From JAFEDN01 sp963712715 (lineage in GTDB: Bacteria > Pseudomonadota > Gammaproteobacteria > Coxiellales > Coxiellaceae), in assembly GCA_963712715.1 (NCBI GenBank), contig CAVQJI010000016.1, positions 1 through 64,000 of the forward strand: a stretch of DNA of 64,000 nt, in the 5' to 3' direction. The position numbers were made by a program, and so were the translations under genes. Under the pieces are notes generated by a model that was not told where the DNA came from, did not search any database, and saw only the letters and a program-made list of their open reading frames with translations. This document shows positions 43,563 through 52,114 of this stretch, piece after piece. Position 1 is the first letter of the stretch, and each line of letters opens with the position of its first letter.

Positions 43563-44590
43563 ACCATTTCTCGGGTCAGCCATTTGAACAGGTAATTCAG
43601 AAGAGGATTATAACGGCAACTCAAATTCGCGGTCAGGATGGTGGTCTTTAATACACGTCTTTTTACTTTGACCTGAGCTCCCGAGCGAAACAGAGGATTC
43701 TGGTAAATATTACGTAATGTTAACGCCGCCAGACCAATCGCCCATAAGGCAAATCGTCGGATGCCGAGTTCATGAGCGGGTATTAAAAGCGTATAATTTA
43801 AGGCATTCTGTAAATGCTCCCGAGCGACCTTGATGAGCTGCTGCAACGCCAGTGCAAACGCCTGAGGGTTATCGCCTGGTTTATAGGTCTGTAAATCCAG
43901 GCCGTGGCGCTGAAAAACATCGCGAGGCAGCCAGCACACGCCTCGCTGGTGGTCCTCCCAAAAGTCTTTCAGGATATTCGTCATTTGCAGTCCCTGACCA
44001 AAGGAAACCGCCAAAGACATGAGCTTCTGGCGCTGGAGTGCGATTTCGCTGGAATATTCGCAGAATAATTCCGTCAGCATTTCACCGACGACTCCGGCCA
44101 CATAATAACAATAGCGATCCATTTCGGTCTGATTTTCCAGACCCTTTAAGCTGACGGTGCGCTGAAATTCCGGCATGCCTGTCGACATGATATTGACGCA
44201 GCGGTGCAAACTATCCTGTTGCCGCGGGGTAAAATGTCGCAAGCAGCGGATGACAGCGGGGATATGCCGGACCAGGTCCCGCTCTGCCGCCGGTGTTTCC
44301 GTGCCCAGAAGCGGGAGCAGAGTTTCGGCAAATATCCCCGCGCAACCCTGGCCCGCCACGACAGCACGAAACTGTTCATGGAAATCAGCCTTTTGCGGGG
44401 GAGATAGCGCGGCATCGTCTTCAATGGTATCGGCGATCCGGCATAACAAATAGGCATTAGTCACTACCTCTCGCAGAGGGTCCGGCAACTGCGGAATGGT
44501 CAGCGCGAAGGTTCGCGATACTCCCGGCAATAATTGCTCCTGCCGAAGCTCATCAGCAATCCCGGCAGCGCTTACGACGATATCTTTCAT
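43559..44590 (-). CDS. Squalene synthase (farnesyl-diphosphate farnesyltransferase)
   Basis: Condenses two farnesyl diphosphates to squalene in one enzyme. Both Asp-rich motifs are present: DTIEDD (LLCRIADTIEDDAAL) and the second in TNILKDFWEDHQRGVCWLP. SRTFALTIPQLP and YCYYVAGVVGEMLTELF are typical of the ERG9-like group, which differs from the HpnC/HpnD/HpnE three-enzyme route of many hopanoid bacteria. 343 residues from ATG 44590 (TTG at 44599 is an alternative). First gene of sqs-shc-hpnG-MFS. Confidence 0.9.
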   Translation of the reverse strand: MKDIVVSAAGIADELRQEQLLPGVSRTFALTIPQLPDPLREVVTNAYLLCRIADTIEDDAALSPPQKADFHEQFRAVVAGQGCAGIFAETLLPLLGTETPAAERDLVRHIPAVIRCLRHFTPRQQDSLHRCVNIMSTGMPEFQRTVSLKGLENQTEMDRYCYYVAGVVGEMLTELFCEYSSEIALQRQKLMSLAVSFGQGLQMTNILKDFWEDHQRGVCWLPRDVFQRHGLDLQTYKPGDNPQAFALALQQLIKVAREHLQNALNYTLLIPAHELGIRRFALWAIGLAALTLRNIYQNPLFRSGAQVKVKRRVLKTTILTANLSCRYNPLLNYLFKWLTREMV

Positions 44591-44693
44591 AGTCCGCAAG
44601 CGTACATGAACTGTCCCAAATCCTCAAGGGTCAATGGATTCAATATTTTCCTATGTCTCGGAATGCCGATTTAAATACTGCGGTTTATAGTTC

Positions 44694-44993
44694 CTAAGGC
44701 AACTGGTAGAGGATTTCGCCGGGTTTGATCATGCCGAGGTCGGCGCGAGCGTGGTCTTCAATGGCTTTATTGCCGTTTTTGAGGTTCTGGATGTCGGCGA
44801 TTAATATCTGATTGCGTTGTTGCCATTGCTGGTTAATTTGAGCTTCCACAGTCAGTTGACGCCGCACTTTCCAGAAACTGACAATGCCGCCCGGCGCAAA
44901 CCAGATTTCATATTGCAGCAGTAAAAACAGTGGAATCAACATCCATGTCAGCGATTTCAATTCAACAGCTCCTTTTTTTCTAACGGCGTCCAT
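44694..44993 (-). CDS. ftsB: Cell division protein FtsB
   Basis: Small bitopic divisome protein acting with FtsL and FtsQ. From ATG 44993 (overlapping the eno stop) it is 99 residues: short cytoplasmic tail, membrane segment LTWMLIPLFLLLQYEIWF, coiled coil (VRRQLTVEAQINQQWQQRNQ), and the C-terminal DLGMIKPGEILYQLP, which is diagnostic for FtsB. Position right after eno is the usual one in gammaproteobacteria. Confidence 0.93.
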   Translation of the reverse strand: MDAVRKKGAVELKSLTWMLIPLFLLLQYEIWFAPGGIVSFWKVRRQLTVEAQINQQWQQRNQILIADIQNLKNGNKAIEDHARADLGMIKPGEILYQLP

Positions 44994-46266
44994 TTTTGAA
45001 CGCTTCCCATCCCGCGTAAGGCGCATCGCTACCCAGCTCCGCTTCAATGCGCAGGAGACGGTTGTATTTCGCCACCCGGTCCGAACGCGATAATGAACCG
45101 GTTTTAATTTGGCCGGCCGAGGTCGCTACCGCTAAATCAGCAATCGTGGTGTCTTCCGTTTCACCCGAGCGGTGCGAGACTACCGTGGCATAGCCTGATT
45201 GTTTGGCGATGCCCATGGTTTCCAGAGTTTCTGTCAATGTGCCAATCTGATTGAGTTTGATTAAAATGGCATTGGCAATTTTCTGTTCTATGCCGCGGTG
45301 AAAAATTTGCGGATTCGTCACAAAAATATCGTCCCCTACTAACTGGACTTTGTGACCCAGTTCCTGGGTTAACGCTTGCCAGCCGGTCCAATCTTCCTCG
45401 CTAAGGCCATCTTCGAGGGAAATAATCGGATATTGTTCCACCCACTGCGCCAGTTTTTTAATGAACTGATCGGTGGTCAATGACTGCTTCTCCGCCCGCA
45501 AAACATAGCGGCCATCACGATAAAACTCAGAACTCGCCAGATCTAATCCTAAATAAATATCTTTACCCGGTTGATAGCCCGCATCACGAATGGCTTCCAT
45601 AATAATCGCTAACGCGGCATTGTTGTCGGGTAAATCCGGCGCAAAACCGCCTTCATCGCCGACACCCGTCGATAATCCCTTTTGATGCAAACGTTTTTTC
45701 AGAGCATGAAAGACTTCCGCGCCATAACGAAGCGCTTCCGCGAAAGTGGGCGCGCCGACCGGTATGATTAAAAATTCCTGCACATCGATATTATTACTGG
45801 CGTGAGCCCCACCGTTGATGACGTTCATCATCGGTACCGGCAGTGTATACGGGCCATCATCACCCAAATACCGGTATAATGGCAGTCGGGCGTCTTTAGC
45901 GGCGGCATGGGCGATGGCGAGAGAAACGCCCAATATCGCGTTGGCGCCGAGACGGCTTTTATTCGGCGTACCGTCCAGCTGAATCATTAAACGATCCAGT
46001 TCTTCCTGGGTTTGTGGGTCTTTGCCTTTGAGCGCCTGGAAAATTTCGCCATTAACATGTCCCACAGCTTTCATGACACCTTTGCCACCGTATCTCTTAG
46101 GATCATTGTCGCGTAATTCCAGGGCTTCCTTAGTGCCGGTAGAAGCACCTGAAGGCACCGCGGCACATCCCACGGCGCCGGAGGATAAGGTAACGGACAC
46201 TTTGATAGTGGGATTTCCCCGTGAATCTAAAATTTCACGGGCCTGAATTTGAGTAATAGTGCTCAT
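44980..46266 (-). CDS. eno: Enolase
   Basis: Glycolytic enzyme interconverting 2-phosphoglycerate and phosphoenolpyruvate. All hallmarks are present: QAREILDSRGNPT start, GASTGTKEALELRD, the metal and catalytic blocks GDEGGFAPDL, LVGDDIFVTN, ILIKLNQIGTLTET, and VVSHRSGETEDTTIADLAVA. 428 residues, standard. Follows kdsA by 18 bases and overlaps ftsB. Confidence 0.98.
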   Translation of the reverse strand: MSTITQIQAREILDSRGNPTIKVSVTLSSGAVGCAAVPSGASTGTKEALELRDNDPKRYGGKGVMKAVGHVNGEIFQALKGKDPQTQEELDRLMIQLDGTPNKSRLGANAILGVSLAIAHAAAKDARLPLYRYLGDDGPYTLPVPMMNVINGGAHASNNIDVQEFLIIPVGAPTFAEALRYGAEVFHALKKRLHQKGLSTGVGDEGGFAPDLPDNNAALAIIMEAIRDAGYQPGKDIYLGLDLASSEFYRDGRYVLRAEKQSLTTDQFIKKLAQWVEQYPIISLEDGLSEEDWTGWQALTQELGHKVQLVGDDIFVTNPQIFHRGIEQKIANAILIKLNQIGTLTETLETMGIAKQSGYATVVSHRSGETEDTTIADLAVATSAGQIKTGSLSRSDRVAKYNRLLRIEAELGSDAPYAGWEAFKNGRR

Positions 46267-46283
46267 AGTAAATCGCCTTCCAG

Positions 46284-47120
46284 TTAGATTTGGTCTTCCA
46301 GCCAGGCCTCTTCTTTAACCTGACGGTCGATCGCCGACAATGTGGTCAGCAGGGCGGCCATTTTGTCCAATGGCATAGCATTCGGTCCATCGCTCAGCGC
46401 CCGGCAAGGCTCGGGATGAGTTTCCATAAATATACCGGATATGCCCGCCGCCACCGCGGCCCGAGCTAACACAGGGACAAATTCACGCTGTCCTCCCGAA
46501 GCATCTCCCTGACCGCCTGGCAACTGGACGGAGTGAGTGGCGTCAAACACTACCGGGCAACCCGTCGCCCGCATAATAGCCAGTGAACGCATATCGGAAA
46601 TTAAATTATTATAACCAAAAGAAGCGCCGCGTTCACACACCATAATTTGTTGGTTGCCTGTGGCGCGAGCTTTTTCAACCACGTTTTGCATTTCCCACGG
46701 CGACAAAAATTGTCCTTTTTTAATATTGACGGGAATTCCGCACTCGGCAACCCGGGTAATAAAATTGGTTTGGCGGCATAAAAACGCAGGAGTTTGCAGA
46801 ACGTCGACCACTTTCACCACTTCCATCAGGGGAGTATCTTCGTGCACGTCAGTCAATACCATAACGCCCAGTTCCTTCCTGGCTTTTTCTAAAATCGCCA
46901 GCCCTTTGTCCATGCCCAAACCGCGGAAACTTTTGGAGGAAGTCCGGTTGGCTTTATCGAAAGAAGCTTTAAAAATAAAAGGCATTTTCAACCGGCGGGT
47001 AATTTCCTGCAACTGTCCGGCGACTTCCATGACCAGCGCCTCGCTTTCAATCACGCACGGTCCAGCGATTAAAAACAGTGGCTGATTCAGACCAATTTTA
47101 TAGTGGTTCAGTTGCATCAT
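46284..47120 (-). CDS. kdsA: 3-deoxy-8-phosphooctulonate synthase
   Basis: Makes KDO 8-phosphate from arabinose 5-phosphate and PEP for lipopolysaccharide core. FLIAGPCVIESEALVME, KASFDKANRTS, VMVCERGASFGYNNL, FDATHSVQLPGGQGDASGG and the C-terminal ETHPEPCRALSDGPNAMPL are all conserved. 278 residues. Its start overlaps the pyrG 3' end by 23 bases. Confidence 0.98.
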   Translation of the reverse strand: MMQLNHYKIGLNQPLFLIAGPCVIESEALVMEVAGQLQEITRRLKMPFIFKASFDKANRTSSKSFRGLGMDKGLAILEKARKELGVMVLTDVHEDTPLMEVVKVVDVLQTPAFLCRQTNFITRVAECGIPVNIKKGQFLSPWEMQNVVEKARATGNQQIMVCERGASFGYNNLISDMRSLAIMRATGCPVVFDATHSVQLPGGQGDASGGQREFVPVLARAAVAAGISGIFMETHPEPCRALSDGPNAMPLDKMAALLTTLSAIDRQVKEEAWLEDQI

Positions 47121-48762
47121 CTCGTATCCTGGTAACTATTTCCTGTTGACGGTCCAACGCCGCATTAATAAAACCCGTGAATAATGGATGCCCGCGGCGC
47201 GGAGTTGACGTAAACTCCGGATGAAACTGACAGGCGATAAACCATGGGTGTCCCGGTAATTCAATCATTTCTACCAGTTTGTCGTCAACAGATCGCGAGG
47301 ATACCACCATGCCTGCCGCTTCAAGCCGGGGAACATAATGATTGTTGACTTCGTAACGATGCCGATGACGTTCTATGATCTGGTCCTTACCGTATAATTG
47401 CCGGGCTCGTGAATCCACTCTCAGTTGACAGGCCTGCGCGCCTAAACGCATAGTTCCGCCCAGATCTCCGGTAGCAGTGCGCTGCTCGATCTGACCATCG
47501 CGATCCAGCCATTGGCTGACCAGGGCGATAACCGGCGCATGCGTAGCTAAATTAAATTCCGTGCTGCTGGCGTCAATGAGCCCGAGTTGATGACGGGCAA
47601 ATTCTATGATCGCAATCTGCATGCCCAAACAGATTCCTAAATAGGGAATGCCGTGTGTGCGGGCATATTCAGCCGCTAAAATCATCCCTTCGGCGCCGCG
47701 CGGGCCGAAACCGCCTGGGATCAAAATGCCGTTCATATCCGCTAAAATATTCGTGCCATTTTGTTCAATGGTTTCCGCGTCGACATAAACAATATGAACG
47801 CGGGAACGGGTTTGCATTCCCGCGTGAATTAAGGCTTCATTGAGCGATTTATAAGAATCGGCAAAATCGGTATACTTTCCAACCATGGCAATTTTAACTT
47901 CAGACTGCGGATGACGGTGGGCGTATACCACGCGTTCCCATGCTGATAAGTCTGCTTCCCGCACAGGTAAATTCAGTTTGCTGACAACCCGCTCTCCCAG
48001 TCCTTCCTGACGCAATAATTGCGGTATCTCATAAATCGTTTTGGCGTCCGGCAATGAAATCACATCGGGAATGGCGACATTGGTAAACAGGGCGATTTTG
48101 GAGCGCTCGCTCTCCGGCAGACCGTGTACGGAACGGCAGACCAGAATATCCGGCTGAATCCCTATCGAGCGCAATTCCTTAACCGAATGCTGGGTGGGCT
48201 TGGTTTTGATTTCTTTGGTAGCGGCAATGTAGGGAACCAGTGTTAAATGAATGAAAACGGTTTGTTGCGGACCCAACTGCATACGCATTTGACGAATGGC
48301 TTCGAGAAAGGGTAATGACTCAATATCACCGACCGTGCCCCCGATCTCAATCAGGGCGATGTCAGCGGCGTCCGCGCCGAGAATGATTTTGCTTTTGATC
48401 TCATCGGTAATATGCGGAATGACCTGCACGGTGCTGCCCAGATAATCACCACGGCGTTCTTTGCGGATAACGTCCGCATAAACGCGGCCGGTGGTAAAAT
48501 TATTACGGGCTGTCATGGTGGTGTTCACAAAGCGCTCGTAATGTCCTAAATCCAGATCCGTTTCGGCGCCGTCCTCGGTCACGAATACTTCCCCATGCTG
48601 GAATGGACTCATCGTGCCCGGGTCGACATTAATGTATGGATCGAGTTTAACCAAAGTGACGCGGTATCCCTGCGCCTCCAGAATAGCCCCGAGAGACGCC
48701 GACGTAATTCCCTTACCTAACGAAGAAACAACCCCTCCGGTGATAAAAATATAGCGTGTCAT
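47098..48762 (-). CDS. pyrG: CTP synthase
   Basis: ATP- and glutamine-dependent amination of UTP. Amidoligase domain (MTRYIFITGGVVSSLGKG; KLDPYINVDPGTMSPFQHGEVFVT) joined to a class I glutaminase domain (GFGPRGAEGM; nucleophile Cys in YLGICLGMQIA; QFHPEFTSTPRRGHPLF). 554 residues from ATG 48762; upstream in-frame codons are rejected. First gene of the pyrG-kdsA-eno-ftsB run. Confidence 0.98.
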   Translation of the reverse strand: MTRYIFITGGVVSSLGKGITSASLGAILEAQGYRVTLVKLDPYINVDPGTMSPFQHGEVFVTEDGAETDLDLGHYERFVNTTMTARNNFTTGRVYADVIRKERRGDYLGSTVQVIPHITDEIKSKIILGADAADIALIEIGGTVGDIESLPFLEAIRQMRMQLGPQQTVFIHLTLVPYIAATKEIKTKPTQHSVKELRSIGIQPDILVCRSVHGLPESERSKIALFTNVAIPDVISLPDAKTIYEIPQLLRQEGLGERVVSKLNLPVREADLSAWERVVYAHRHPQSEVKIAMVGKYTDFADSYKSLNEALIHAGMQTRSRVHIVYVDAETIEQNGTNILADMNGILIPGGFGPRGAEGMILAAEYARTHGIPYLGICLGMQIAIIEFARHQLGLIDASSTEFNLATHAPVIALVSQWLDRDGQIEQRTATGDLGGTMRLGAQACQLRVDSRARQLYGKDQIIERHRHRYEVNNHYVPRLEAAGMVVSSRSVDDKLVEMIELPGHPWFIACQFHPEFTSTPRRGHPLFTGFINAALDRQQEIVTRIRDDATEPL

Positions 48763-48829
48763 GATATTTATTGGTCCTGTTTTAAGGGAAAACCAATTAT
48801 ACAGCAGATTTATATCCCGCGCGAGGCTT

Positions 48830-48858
48830 TTGACAATCGGGCAAATTCGAATCATAAT
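48830..48858 (+). promoter_or_regulatory. Sigma-70-type promoter
   Basis: TTGACA (48830-48835), 17-base spacer, CATAAT (48853-48858): a near-consensus promoter 32 bases ahead of the glycosyltransferase start at 48891, driving the GT2-LAB_N-PMT-PAP2 set. Confidence 0.75.
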
Positions 48859-48890
48859 ACGGTTTTAGGTGACATCGGATTATTTCAAAT

Positions 48891-49628
48891 ATGCAATCTT
48901 TACCCGCTCAAGGCGTTTCCGTCGTTATCGCCGTTTATAATGAAATAGATAATATTGAACCGCTTTTATCTGAAATACTGCAAACGCTAGATAAACTGGA
49001 TCGCTTCGAAGTGATTATTGTGGATGATGCCAGCAAAGACGGCACTGCGCAACGATTGATCCAACTGTGTCAGCAATATCACCGGTTACGGCCGGTTTAT
49101 CATTCCCGGAATTATGGCCAAAGTATCGCCGTTATCAGCGGTGTGCGCGCGGCCCGTTACGACTGGGTGGTCACCCTCGACGGCGATGGCCAGAATGATC
49201 CCGCCGATATTCCGAAATTATTTGCCGCCGTTGCCAATCTGAATGTCAGCCGTCCGGTTCTGGTGGCCGGAACTCGCGTGCAAAGGAATGACTCCTGGAT
49301 TCGCCGGTGTACGTCAAAAATCGCCAATCGTATCCGCGATCGCTTACTGCAGGATGACTGCCCCGACAGTGGCTGCGGCCTGAAACTCTTTCAGCGCGCG
49401 ATATTTTTACAACTGCCGCACTTCAATCATTTGCACCGATTTTTGCCCGCTCTTTTTAAGCGCATTAATGGACAGGTCGTCAATGTACCCGTGAACCACC
49501 GTCCAAGGCTGCGCGGACAATCTAAATATGGAACCATGAATAGACTATGGATTGGCATCGTGGATATACTTGGCGTCATGTGGTTACTGCGCCGCCCCTG
49601 CCCCCTGGAGACTCATGATGTTGCATAA
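48891..49628 (+). CDS. Family 2 glycosyltransferase (DPM1/ArnC-like)
   Basis: GT-A transferase likely loading a sugar onto undecaprenyl phosphate: VSVVIAVYNEIDNIEPLL, VDDASKDGTAQRL and the DXD motif LDGDGQNDPADIP, then NRIRDRLLQDDCPDSGCGLKLF, a DPM1-type block. 245 residues with one weak C-terminal hydrophobic segment. Coupled to a LAB_N membrane protein and a PMT-type transferase downstream, it resembles the donor-making step of ArnC/ArnT-like envelope glycosylation. Confidence 0.88.
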   Translation: MQSLPAQGVSVVIAVYNEIDNIEPLLSEILQTLDKLDRFEVIIVDDASKDGTAQRLIQLCQQYHRLRPVYHSRNYGQSIAVISGVRAARYDWVVTLDGDGQNDPADIPKLFAAVANLNVSRPVLVAGTRVQRNDSWIRRCTSKIANRIRDRLLQDDCPDSGCGLKLFQRAIFLQLPHFNHLHRFLPALFKRINGQVVNVPVNHRPRLRGQSKYGTMNRLWIGIVDILGVMWLLRRPCPLETHDVA

Positions 49629-49929
49629 TCTCAGTATTCTCAATATGTTGTGGCTAACCCTTGGTTTCGCCGGTCAGGGGCTTTTCGGTATGCGCATTTT
49701 AATTCAATGGATCTGCAGTGAAAAACACCGTAAAAGCGTGGTGCCGGTTATTTTTTGGTGGTTCAGTTTAATCGGCGGTATCTGCACATTAATCTATTCA
49801 ATTCACCTGCGCGATCCGGTGTTTATCAGCGGTCAAATTTTTGGCGCCGTCGTCTACATTCGTAATATATGGCTGATTTATAACGAGCGCAAAACGCAGG
49901 CGCAAGCTTTATCCGCGCCGGCGCAATGA
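49618..49929 (+). CDS. Lipid-A-biosynthesis N-terminal (LAB_N) domain protein
   Basis: Small membrane protein of about 103 residues with three hydrophobic segments (ILNMLWLTLGFAGQGLFGM; VVPVIFWWFSLIGGICTLIYSI; FISGQIFGAVVYIRNIWLIY). RILIQWICSEKHRKSVVP and the GxxYxRN-type end are LAB_N signatures. The start is ATG 49618 or 49615, inside the end of the GT2 gene, with GGAG ahead. Such proteins accompany GT2 and PMT enzymes; the exact role is not settled. Confidence 0.85.
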   Translation: MLHNLSILNMLWLTLGFAGQGLFGMRILIQWICSEKHRKSVVPVIFWWFSLIGGICTLIYSIHLRDPVFISGQIFGAVVYIRNIWLIYNERKTQAQALSAPAQ

Positions 49930-51368
49930 ATTCCGTTCATAGTTTCAGACGCTTTTTCTGGATCGCACTGGCTATTACAGCGCTGCGGATTGTCTATCTT
50001 TTTTTTAATCACCGTGACCTGGATATTGAGGAAGGGCAATATTGGGCCTGGAGCCGCCACCTGGCGCTGGGATATCATTCAAAACCGCCCATGATTAGCT
50101 GGGCTATTTATTTTACTACCCGGTTATTTGGCAATAGCGAATGGGCGATTCGCCTGTTTAGTCCGCTCACTTATCTGGGTACTGCGCTATTTTTGTATGG
50201 CGCCAGCAAGGATTTATACCATCGCGCCATTGGCTTCTGGGCAGGCATTATGGTGTTATTAATTCCCGGGGTTACGTACTCAGCGACGATCATTTCTACC
50301 GACCCTTTTCTGGTGCTGTTCTGGTCAATGGCGCTCTACACTTTCATTAATGGCTGCAAAACTACCCAGCTCCGCTGGTGGGCGCTGTGTGGCCTGGCTA
50401 TCGGACTCGGCCTGTTGAGCAAATATACGATGCTAATGTTTTTTCTTTGCTCAGGGCTATATTTTATCTGCGCTGCCGAAATCCCCGCCCCTCTGAAGAA
50501 ACCAGGCCCCTATATCGCCTTGCTCATTGCCGCAGTGGTATTTATTCCCAATGTCATCTGGAATACCCAACACGCTAATCCGGCTCTACATCACGTCGTC
50601 ACCCACAACATTGCCATACAGGGCAACCATCTTCACTGGCGCAAGTTAGGATTTTTCCTGATAAGCCAGACAGGGATCCTCGGGCCGGTTTTAATCATAT
50701 TTTTAATCATGGCGCTCTGGAGTTCACGCAAAATGACACAGCATCGTGAATCTACCCGTCTACTTATTTGCTTTACACTCCCCCCGCTGATTATCATTTG
50801 TGGGGAAGCCTTATTATCCCGCGCTTACGCTAACTGGGCAGTGGTGGCTTATCCCAGCGGCATTATTCTGACCATCGCTTATATGTGGGAACAGAATTTT
50901 CGCCGATGGATTAAATTCACGGTCATTCTTCATATATTGGTGGCGCTGCTTTTATATGGTTGGGAATTGGCAGTGGCTTACGGGTTCTGCCGTTGGCCAT
51001 TACCGAATCACCCCAACTGGCAGGATTTTGGCGCTGCTCTCAATCGTGACCATCAACTGCATCCCGAAACACTCTATTTAGTCCGTAACCGCCAGCTTTG
51101 GTCAAAGACCCTTTATTATGGTAAAGTACCTGAAAATAATCTGTATGTTTGGAACCCGAAACAAAAAGTGGACTGGCTGGATAGCCCGGGTCATTTTAAA
51201 CTACCAGCAGGCCAGGATTTTATATATATCACACATAACCCTGACCTGGCGGCCAGCCTGAAGCGGTCATTTAAAAATTATCGCCTCCTGGACAGCATAA
51301 CGGTGAACCAACGCCTGAAAGGACGTCATATGACTGTATATGTGTATTGGCTGCGGGCAGGATTTTAA
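49926..51368 (+). CDS. PMT/ArnT-type polyprenyl-phosphate sugar transferase
   Basis: GT39/GT83-like membrane transferase. The first luminal loop (NHRDLDIEEGQYWAWSRHLALGYHSKPPM) has the acidic pair expected for catalysis, followed by about ten hydrophobic segments and a soluble C-terminal domain from residue 365. 480 residues. Overlaps the LAB_N stop (ATGA). Likely moves a sugar from undecaprenyl phosphate to lipid A or another envelope acceptor in the periplasm; the acceptor is not deducible. Confidence 0.88.
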   Translation: MNSVHSFRRFFWIALAITALRIVYLFFNHRDLDIEEGQYWAWSRHLALGYHSKPPMISWAIYFTTRLFGNSEWAIRLFSPLTYLGTALFLYGASKDLYHRAIGFWAGIMVLLIPGVTYSATIISTDPFLVLFWSMALYTFINGCKTTQLRWWALCGLAIGLGLLSKYTMLMFFLCSGLYFICAAEIPAPLKKPGPYIALLIAAVVFIPNVIWNTQHANPALHHVVTHNIAIQGNHLHWRKLGFFLISQTGILGPVLIIFLIMALWSSRKMTQHRESTRLLICFTLPPLIIICGEALLSRAYANWAVVAYPSGIILTIAYMWEQNFRRWIKFTVILHILVALLLYGWELAVAYGFCRWPLPNHPNWQDFGAALNRDHQLHPETLYLVRNRQLWSKTLYYGKVPENNLYVWNPKQKVDWLDSPGHFKLPAGQDFIYITHNPDLAASLKRSFKNYRLLDSITVNQRLKGRHMTVYVYWLRAGF

Positions 51369-51384
51369 TCAGGAATCATATGCT

Positions 51385-52098
51385 ATGTCTAAACAGGCTT
51401 TTTTTATTATCGCGTTGATCACGGCGCTATTTTCATTAGCCATGTTTTTATTTCCGCAAATAGATTTAACGGTGAGCGGATTTTTTTATCAGCCACATCA
51501 AGGTTTCCTCCTGGAGCGTTGGTATAATCGATTACACCTGAATATTTTTCGTAACACTCTCGTTTATACCACTTATATACTGTTGACCGTCATGACGATT
51601 TGCCTGATTGCTCAGGTGATGTTTAAAAAACTGGTTCTGCCCATTTCGCCGGGTGTTTGCCTCTTTATATTAATCTGCTTTCTTGCCGGACCGGCTCTGG
51701 TGGTTGCCGACGTCTTAAAAAATCATTGGGGGCGAGCCCGTCCTTATCAGGTCCAGCAATTTGGAGGCGCCAAAATTTTTACCCCCGCCTGGGTGATAAG
51801 CACGCAGTGTGAAAAAAACTGCTCTTTTACCTCTGGAGAAACCGCTAACGTATTTTGTTATCTGGCTTTATTGTTTATTGTGCGCCGTAAAAAATTAATT
51901 GTGAGCATTATATTGGCTATCGGCGCTTTAATATCCTTTGAGCGGATTGCCCAGGGTGATCACTTCTTTAGTGACGCTCTGCTCAGTGGTTTTTTAGATT
52001 ACCTTTTAATATGGGTCATTTATCAACTGATGCAAAAAAATATTGGGTTTCACGTCAAACAGGCTTATCGATCCTTACCCACCCAACAAAATAGCTAA
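51385..52098 (+). CDS. PAP2-family membrane phosphatase
   Basis: 237-residue membrane protein with the three phosphatase motifs: KNHWGRARP, SFTSGETANVF (Glu where most PAP2 proteins have His, as in LpxE/LpxF-like lipid A phosphatases I recall) and RIAQGDHFFSD with the catalytic His. Five or six hydrophobic segments. Following the lipid-A-like transferase genes, it could dephosphorylate lipid A or recycle undecaprenyl pyrophosphate. Confidence 0.87.
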   Translation: MSKQAFFIIALITALFSLAMFLFPQIDLTVSGFFYQPHQGFLLERWYNRLHLNIFRNTLVYTTYILLTVMTICLIAQVMFKKLVLPISPGVCLFILICFLAGPALVVADVLKNHWGRARPYQVQQFGGAKIFTPAWVISTQCEKNCSFTSGETANVFCYLALLFIVRRKKLIVSIILAIGALISFERIAQGDHFFSDALLSGFLDYLLIWVIYQLMQKNIGFHVKQAYRSLPTQQNS

Positions 52099-52114
52099 TA
52101 ACCGGAGAAAAATC

